Shown here piece after piece: positions 56,770-64,000 of a stretch of 64,000 bases of DNA (its first letter is position 1; every line of letters starts with the position of its first letter). This stretch comes from Erodium maritimum (taxonomy: Eukaryota; Streptophyta; Magnoliopsida; Geraniales; Geraniaceae): the NCBI GenBank assembly GCA_963921825.1, contig OY997588.1, positions 56,800,803-56,864,802 of the forward strand, written 5' to 3'. The translations under genes were made by a program, and so were the position numbers. A model generated the notes under the pieces. The model searched no databases and was not told the DNA's origin. It saw only the letters and a program-made list of their open reading frames with translations.

Positions 56770-59414
56770 TGTTACGCGCGAACGGTGAAACAATAAAATA
56801 ATTTTCAAACATTTTAATAAACCGCTTAAAAACACCACTTATGTTAATCAAAAACAATATTTTACAACTGAAAAGCGTCCAAAACAAGCGGACAAAAACC
56901 AACATGTACGTCGCTAGACTCCCAAAAGCCAGGACTCCCGCTCCCAGCTCTTCTAGCTTCGAGGGCTCTCCTAGTCCGTCTCACGAACAATACCTGTAGG
57001 AAAAGTAGCAGGGGGTGAGCATTTTGCTCACCGCCATGGATACCGGGTTGACCACGGCATACCAGCAGAAATGCCGGGAACCCGACCACAAGAACCCCAT
57101 GGACTACTACCCCCAAAACACAAATTAGACTGACGGTCACGCAAAACAACTATTAAACTTTCCCAACCAACTCAAAACCCGGACGCGTAAAGTAGACCCG
57201 ACACAGCTGTTACGACCTCAACCAAAAACACAAGTAATAACCACGCAACGCCCAAGATCACAAAGGATCGCACACAAAAATCAAGATCACAAAGGACCAC
57301 ACTCCAGCTACTCAGTGCCGGTTGCTAACCGGCTGGGCTTGAGCCTGCCCCATGCAACTTTCCCCGACACGCAGTCGGGCCAGGCGGTCGACCTGTTAGC
57401 GACATATACATCGATACTTTTCCGATAGCTAGTCGGAAGGGGAGCCGCCCTTCATCGCAGAAGAATGCACAACTTTACCGATGGTTAGTCGGAAGGCTAG
57501 CCAACCCTCACGCGCGCGACCCCGTGGCAGCCCTTTTCTGTCAGGCGGACCCCAACCTCCATGCAATCACAGTCATCACCCAAGGTTCAACAAATAGCGA
57601 CAATAATATACGACTAACTACCCCTCAGCAGGACAGTCAGCAACAATACAGGTTTAACACCCCACAGGCACACATGGCCACCCACGACACACAAACAGTA
57701 ACATACGCGTTCAACACCCCAAAGGCACACATGACCACCCACGACACACACACACAGTAACATACGGGTTCAACAACCCAAAGGCACACATGACCACCCT
57801 CATAAACACAACAAGTTACTTAACCTACGGGCACCACTAAGTGCCCACATGCATTTCTAATGTTCGATACGTTCACTTATCCTACGACACCACTAAGTGT
57901 CACATGCATTTCTACTGTTAACTTTCCCTAGTCAAGGCCGAGATCCGGCTACTTTTCCCTACCTCGTAATGTTTTCCCAAAAGTCCAAGCCCAAGCTCCG
58001 GCGCGCTCGCGATCACTCGCCTAGCCTCCCCTTTCCGCGATCGGCGGCACGATCTAACAAGAACACAATTAAAACACTTTTTAAGTTTGCAGGCAAAGCT
58101 GAATTTTAATGAATTTGACGCCCAAATGCAACCCCGACAATGTCGATCACTCCCAAACTTCCCAATTACTCGACATTGTCAACAATGGGTCCGGAAAGGC
58201 CCGATTCGCCCGACTCAGCGAATCTGCCCGGGATTGGAAAACGCGCTTCCGGGGCTCCGAAAATTCCCGTTTTCGTTTCTACGATCCTAGAATAATTCAA
58301 GGGTTCCAATGCAATCAACAGACTCAATTTCCGACTTCCGAGCGATTTAATTCGCGTTTAAAGTTTCTAAACCCGAAATAAACAACTTTCACAATTTAAT
58401 TCCATAATTCGTTCCGCGTGTGAATTATCGACTTGGGGATCGTCTAAAACCACCCGAACACGAAAAACCCGAGACTCGACACGTGGGCCCCACCCGGCCA
58501 CCCTCACCCGTGGGTGGCTGGACCGGTTTTGGACCGGTTCACCATAGTGGTGGCCGGTCCCAGCTCCGGCCAACCACCACCCACGGTGGCCGAAGCTCCC
58601 CCGAGCCTCCGGTCACCGGAATCCGATCATTTTCGCCCCAAAACGTCCCCAACGAACCCTACACCTCAACTCATCCATATTTAACTCGTTTAAACACAAA
58701 CCCTAACTTTCAAACGTTCCAAAACGAGAAACCAATAGGTTCTCACCGTTGGGAATGACGACGGGAGCTCGATTCTACAACCGTTGAGACGATCCGTCGG
58801 TTGGATCGTCGAGAAATCGCAAAACCCTAACACTTTCTCTTCTTCCTTTCCCTTTTCTCCTTCTCCTTCTTCTCTTTTCTTTCTCTCTCCTTTTTCTCTT
58901 TTTTTTTTGAATGGCCGAACCCTACCACTCATCCTTGCCTTTGTTTTGTTCAAAAATACCTACCACCACCACTTGTGTGACAAGTGGCAAGTAGGTCCCA
59001 CCTTTTTTGAAAAATATCTTTGTAGATATTTTTCTGTCAGATTCGCGAAATTCGGCCGTCTCGGGCCCCGAACGGGCCCATTTTCCAAGAAATTACGAAA
59101 TTTCACGTGCTACAAGGAAACAGCCCAACTAAGACCGCTGTAACGACGGCTAATATTTTTGGATCCACAACGGGCCTCGAACGGACCCAAACGTCGCTCG
59201 GTTGACTTTTCCGGCAAAAGTCAACCTTTCCCAAATTGGTCAAAAAGTTGCCCTGAGTCCCCCAGAACTCACTTTGGTCGATATCGGGGTCAACTTAAGT
59301 CTGATATGACCCTCGGGGTCAAATTTAGGTTCATTTAAGTGTCTGCCCCAAAATTTTAAATTTTTTCTGTTTTTCCGCCGATTTGACCGGCGTTGACCAG
59401 GAGCGGTTCTTACA
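56770..59414 (-). mobile_element. Solo LTR of a third gypsy family
   Basis: A 2645-bp LTR from TGTTACGCGCG to GGTTCTTACA. The minus-sense start TGTAAGAACCGC equals that of the B/D family, but the other end and most of the body differ. Flanks TAGAG (56765-56769) and GAGAG (59415-59419) agree in four of five bases. No primer binding site or internal region is attached, so it is a solo LTR. The T-rich run at 58842-58908 and all open frames are non-coding. Confidence 0.75.
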
Positions 59415-59870
59415 GAGAGGGAATGGGTGTTTGGGAGAGAGAAGAAGTGCAGAAAATGGTGTTGTGGTGAAGGAGGAAGTAAATGTGGGGTTTAGAGCTC
59501 AAAAACATGTCAGTGTGACATTAATGAATTTGGTTATACATTGCCAACACATGGTCATTTTGTCAGTGATGAAATTTTCAACACCAACGTTTTTAATTGA
59601 CGTTGGTGGAAAACTTTTAATGCTAATGTATGTAAAAAAATTCACTGTTGAAAGTTTCAACACCGACTTTTAGAACAAGCGTCGATGTTGAAAGTTTCAA
59701 CTCCGAAGTCTATTAAAAACGGCGGTGTTGAAACTTTTAACACCGACGTCTTTTACTGACGCTGGTATTTAAAATTTCGACTTCGATGTCCTCGAAATCG
59801 CCAGTGCTGCAAGTTTCTATACCGACGGCCTATTTCCATCCGTCGACCAAATGACTTCAGGCATAGAGTG
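59415..59870 (-). repeat. CACTA-like subterminal repeats
   Basis: At 59565-59850 short units of the type 'gttgaaa.tttcaacaccgac' and 'gacgt..tttta..gacg' recur in both orientations six to eight times. Such arrays stand next to CACTA termini and are bound by the element's TNPA-like protein in known cases. I did not find CACTACAAGAAA at the edge. Together with TNP2 on the minus strand this places the 5' end of the CACTA element here. Confidence 0.5.
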
Positions 59871-60290
59871 AGATGAAAAGTGTTTGAAACCCATATTTGG
59901 ACATCACTGCCCCGGTTTGTTGTAGAATCTTGTATGGACTTCTAACCAAATAACTATAAAAGCGTTCCAATGGTCGATACTGTGCATCCTTTCTACGAGG
60001 ACACTAATCAATATCTGTTTGATTAGCAAGCGGTCGTTATGGAAAATAGAATCCACTTCTAATCATTCCAACAACGATCATATGGATGGAGAAGGTCACT
60101 AACTCGAGAGTCCTAAAATCCATAACCACTGTCTCTATAAAAGGGTTCAAATATAATAACCATGACATAAAGTGTATAGAGGTGACTTGACCCATCCCAA
60201 TCAAACGACGAGCACGTTCCTCGATCATAGTTTGGACTTTTAAGTATGTTGCATCAAATAAATCTTTGATTGTTACTTATTAAAGCCTCA
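59871..60290. other. Unassigned interval
   Basis: No gene, repeat or element recognised; the short minus frame 60037-60228 is not supported. Confidence 0.4.
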
Positions 60291-61478
60291 AGAAAAAATC
60301 TCTCTCACATAGTTAAATCTTTCTCACACGTTATATTGTGTGCATCTCCCGAGGAAACCCTAGCCCTATTTCTGGTGCTCCTTAATCCTGCCACTATCGT
60401 CGACAACACCGAGCTAGTGTCTGACCCTGTCCCATCACCGTCCCCTACCATGTAATTCTCTGCATCGCTGATTGCCCCACCCTACGTCCTTCATCTAATG
60501 TCTTAAGCCCCTTAAAGGGACGACATAAGATGAATCTGAAGTCAACCTCTATCAGATTACCTCCATCACCACCATCTTCCACGACGATTGTGGATTTCTC
60601 TCCAGGGCTCACCACACCCCCGGCGTCACCAATATTGAAGCCTCGGAGGTGTTGTCCGGTTAAAACCTAGCCCTGCCTTCGGCTTCACGCAACCCTCCAC
60701 CAGCAGCTCCTCTTATCACCAGAGACAGTCCTAAGTCTCTGCCTCCACTGCAAAGGGACCCTAGTCAAGGGAAGGCACCCATTGATGAAGGCCAAGGAAA
60801 GGAGACGGAGGTGCCTCTACATGATTTCCTTTCCTTCCTCAATGTTTATCGGATCCTAGTGATCCCGTCCTTACTCATTTTTCTTGCAGGTATGGTTCAG
60901 CGAGGAGGAACGACGCTGCCGTTGGATGAAACCCTAGCACCAAAAGTTTCGGTGCCACAAGGCTTGCTTGCGTCCACCATCGCAAGTCTCCAGGACTATC
61001 TCTTTTCATGCTCTCTTGAGGAGGAAGAGGAAATAGAGGTGTTGGTTCCCTACTCACCGATTAATGCATCTGTGTTGGCACGCAAACAATTTGGCATGAT
61101 AGGTAAGCTCTGGAGCCCGAGGCCTTCCCAGAAGGAAGTTTTGTTGCACATCATCAATAATGCATAGGGACGATCGGCGGTGGGTTTGGTTATCAAGGAC
61201 AATGGCCCGGGGTCTTTGGGTTCTACTTTGAATCGACGGAAGCTCGTGCATGGGTCTGGGGCAATGAACCTTGGTGCTTTGATGGTCGTCTTCTTCTCCT
61301 TGGGGACATTGACTTGTTGGCCAGGGAACTTCCTGCCTTGGATCATCTACAACTATGGGTCTATGACCATGGTCTCCCTCCATTGGTCCGGACAAAGTCG
61401 ACCAGAGAAAAAATTGGCGCGACTTTGGTTACATGTGTGGAGGTCCCGTGCGATCAATGAGGTCTATGTTGGGGATGG
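60291..61478 (+). mobile_element. LINE copy L-c: ORF1 5' part
   Basis: Plus-strand member of the L-a/L-b family. The frame at about 60811-61165 has SLEEEEEIEVLVPYSP and FGMIGKLWSPR. After a TAG (61165-61167) and a frameshift come PWCFDGRLLLLGDIDLLA and LQLWVYDHGLPPLVRT (about 61270-61400), the DUF4283 core. Cut at 61478 by a solo copia LTR. The 5' boundary is uncertain; no TSD found. Confidence 0.78.
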
Positions 61479-63166
61479 TGTTGGGTCTCGAGGTAGGATT
61501 GGAGATGAACCAACTCGCAGCGGAAAATCAAGGAAAACCAAGAGACGATTAAAACCATGAAACAACTAACAAAGAATGGATTCACAAGAGAAAAATTCAG
61601 CACTAGTTCTTACCAAAACAAGAACACCGGGTAACGAATGATTGGCTTGAGTCTCCAAGATGCCTACGTATCCACATGGGAATCAAAGCCACGTAGTTCT
61701 TCTCTTTGAGGACTCAAGAACACAAAAATGGAGGTGGAAACTAGCCAAACCCGAAATGGCCATGGAAGAGGGAGAGAAAATGTGTTTCCTATTCTTGTCT
61801 TGTGTTTGTTATGTTGAAAAAAGATGACTTAAACATAACAAAACCCATACTTGTCCAACTAAAGGCATGAGACAAGTATGGTGTCAAGTAAGGTGTAAAT
61901 AGGACAAAGTATGGCAAGATAAGATTGGGTTAGGTGGTGAATCACCAACACCATAATCCTTGTCTTGCTTGCTTAGTACTAATTAATCAAGACTTGATTA
62001 ATTAGTTCCATGGGCCTTCGTTGCATGGGCCTTTCATGGGCCTCTTGGAACATGGCCCGTGGCCATTTCCAACGAGGTCCCGTGATTCGCTCATCGCCTC
62101 CAAACCTTCCATACCGGAAATGTCCAACATTATCCGACGCGATCAATCCCAAGACTCCAAGCCTTGTCTCGATCCGTAAAGTCCTATTCACTTACGGGCA
62201 CATGACCCAAAACCCAGTTTTGGTCATGTCCCGAGACAACTCCCTTTTGGCCATTCTCCATAAATGTGTCAATGAGTTTCATCCTCCGGTGTGACCCTTA
62301 GGTTTATGCATGTCAATAGATCAACGTAAAATACCATTTTACTTGATCATATTTAAGTGGCAACTAACGAGACTTTAGTATTGCCTGACACTACATAACG
62401 AATCGACCCTGTCGATTCTAACCTTTCCGTCGTCCCTGTCATTATCCTTTTATCTCCGATATCCTGATTGAGATAAGGCATAGAGCCGTCATCCTTATTA
62501 TTCTCAATCACCGTTCCTTGATATGTGAGATGACTGAAGATATGATACCCAGTATCATGTGCATGGCCATGCTATTCTTTCAGTCACTCTCGATCAAGCG
62601 GCCGAGAACCGATATCTTTCCCATACCTTAGTATGAGGGATAAATCCCTTAGCCGTCTTTCGTGTCACTCATGTAGCCCATCCCCAAGCCAATCCTGGCC
62701 GTTATGGAAGCCCTGTTACGGACAACGTTAGGCTCAGGTCAAACTCAGTTGTTGACTACATAGCGATCACAAAGACTCCTTGGTCTAAGGATACATGACA
62801 AGCTACAACACTGAATATGTTCATGACTTAATCTATGGCACATATTCAGGGCGGGTCGTCCAATATCATGCCCCACATGATATCTATGATCAGACTCCGG
62901 AATCCCATTCCAATGACTAACAGAACGTAAGCCATAAAGAGCCATCTTTCATACTAGTCGCTTCTAGTGAAGCTTTGTTGACTAGGGACCCATCGAGTGT
63001 GATCTATCTCGATCTATGGTTCTATTCGCATGGTGGGCATAGATCAGAGCACACATCGATATATTACTCCAACACATAAGTAATATAAAGCCGCTTTAAT
63101 TTTATTGCTAACGATGATATATACATTTGGACATTTAGGATTGAACTACGGGCACTAAGACTAACA
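61479..63166 (-). mobile_element. Solo LTR of the copia family at 7592-16531
   Basis: A 1688-bp LTR in reverse orientation, from TGTTGGGTCTCG to GACTAACA, similar over its whole length to the 1676-bp LTRs of the complete copia element but visibly older (many substitutions and small indels). Flanks GATGG (61474-61478) and GATAG (63167-63171) form a 5-bp TSD with one G-to-A change. It interrupts LINE L-c. Confidence 0.92.
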
Positions 63167-63809
63167 GATAGGCGGTAAAGGTTCGCAACTGGAACCCTGT
63201 GAAACATCCTCTTCGTCGACATTTGTTGTTACATTTTATGGATTTCGGACCCCGTTCGGGTTTCGCTCACCTACACGAAGCTCCCCACATTGAACCTAAT
63301 GGTACAGGAAAACGGGTAGGTATCCTAGCTGGACTAGGTGATCCCGATTGAAAAAATTTGGTGGTCGGCTAGTTCTTTAGAGGCAAGGAAACCAAAGTTT
63401 CATGTTCCTTCCCGATTGGAGCTAGAGGAGTAAAGAGGGGATCAGTTGGACAACCCCACGAAGATCAGGCGAGGGCTGCAAAACAGTCTCGCCAGGAGGA
63501 ATGTTAGGACATTATGGCTTCAGAGACTTGTCTTGGGAGGGGTCCCTAGTGAAAGTCATTCCTCCTACTACCGAGGAGTTGAGGTTCGATCGTATTGCAC
63601 ATACCATTATGCAGCGTTTAGGCAAGACCTTGAACAGTACTCCTAGTTTCGTTTTCCACCCCCTCCTACATGCTTATATATATGTCAATTTCAATACCAT
63701 TTATAACGATTGTATTGTTTTAGAATTATGTGTTGTGAGCCCTCCAAAAACTTTTTACTTCTCTATAGATTTTCTTATTATTAATAAAATTTGTACCTTT
63801 TAAATAAAA
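63167..63809 (+). mobile_element. LINE copy L-c: ORF1 3' part and tail
   Basis: Continues L-c behind the solo LTR. A frame with VKVRNWNPVKHPLRRHLLLHF (about 63176-63240) corresponds to the basic part after DUF4283 in L-b; the knuckle is deleted; then AAKQSRQEEC and a stop (63476-63508). The remaining 300 bp or so is the shared 3' part, with 'ttattaataa' at 63776 and an A7 tail ending at 63809. Confidence 0.82.
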
Positions 63810-64000
63810 AAAGACGTGGGTACGGGAGACCAAGATTCTGATTTGGAACTGTTGGAGTAATCTTGAATTCTCTACTCACTCGTATAAATCGCAATATTTC
63901 GGTGGGAGGGAATATAAGATAGTCAAGGAAGATACTTATTTGTGGGGTACACCCACTAGAATCTAAGCATTCCCAGCTTACAAGCAACCTTTCAAACTTT
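63810..64000. other. Unassigned right end
   Basis: 190 bp without recognisable feature. Confidence 0.4.

Noticed and set aside
58690-59143. Lys/Glu-rich and Phe/Ser-rich frames in the solo LTR
   Set aside because: Translations of a TTC/GAA-rich stretch within an LTR.

Overview
The window is plant nuclear DNA, most likely from a eudicot. The signs are a four-exon gene with GT-AG introns of the type found in Arabidopsis, Ty1/copia and Ty3/gypsy LTR retrotransposons primed by initiator tRNA-Met, L1-type LINE ORF1 genes, and CACTA, PIF/Harbinger and MITE elements. I see no bacterial operons, CRISPR arrays or rRNA genes. About 90% or more is transposable-element DNA. The only convincing host gene is a BTB/POZ gene at 35717-37648 (minus).

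Layout. Positions 1-29.7 kb are a stack of nested LTR retrotransposons. The outermost is gypsy element B (+), whose 5' LTR runs from before position 1 to 27221 and whose gag, protease and RT remnants lie at 27241-29700. B's LTR is broken by gypsy element A (minus; partial internal region 1286-2559, LTR 2560-18715). A's LTR is broken by C, a non-autonomous LTR element with short LTRs (minus, 5346-18284). C is broken by a young complete copia element (+, 7592-16531). B's LTR is broken again by D, an internally deleted gypsy element (minus, 18815-26388). Target-site duplications (TSDs) can be read for the copia element, C and D.

29.7-33.4 kb holds a poly(A)-tailed retroposon fragment split by a solo gypsy LTR (30222-33080). 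33.5-35.5 kb holds PIF/Harbinger ORF1-type Myb-like genes, at least one of them dead. 35.5-38.2 kb is the BTB gene. 38321-43891 is a copia element (minus) with gag, protease and integrase but no reverse transcriptase.

44-51.6 kb holds four non-LTR retroposons. 51.6-59.9 kb appears to be an exploded CACTA transposon (TNP2 transposase remnants, minus) that has received a small MITE, a cluster of four MITEs flanked by (TA)n, and a solo gypsy LTR. 60.3-63.8 kb is a third LINE ORF1 element, split by a solo LTR of the copia family seen at 7.6-16.5 kb.

Most notable points: three LINE copies that share ORF1 and the same 3' end but lack ORF2, a HAL1-like non-autonomous family; a 45-nt 5' segment of initiator tRNA-Met embedded in gypsy element B; and a near-perfect giant palindrome of (TA)n-flanked MITEs. 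No cellular pathway is encoded. What can be read here is insertion, recombination and decay. Boundaries, TSDs and identities were read by eye and not computed.
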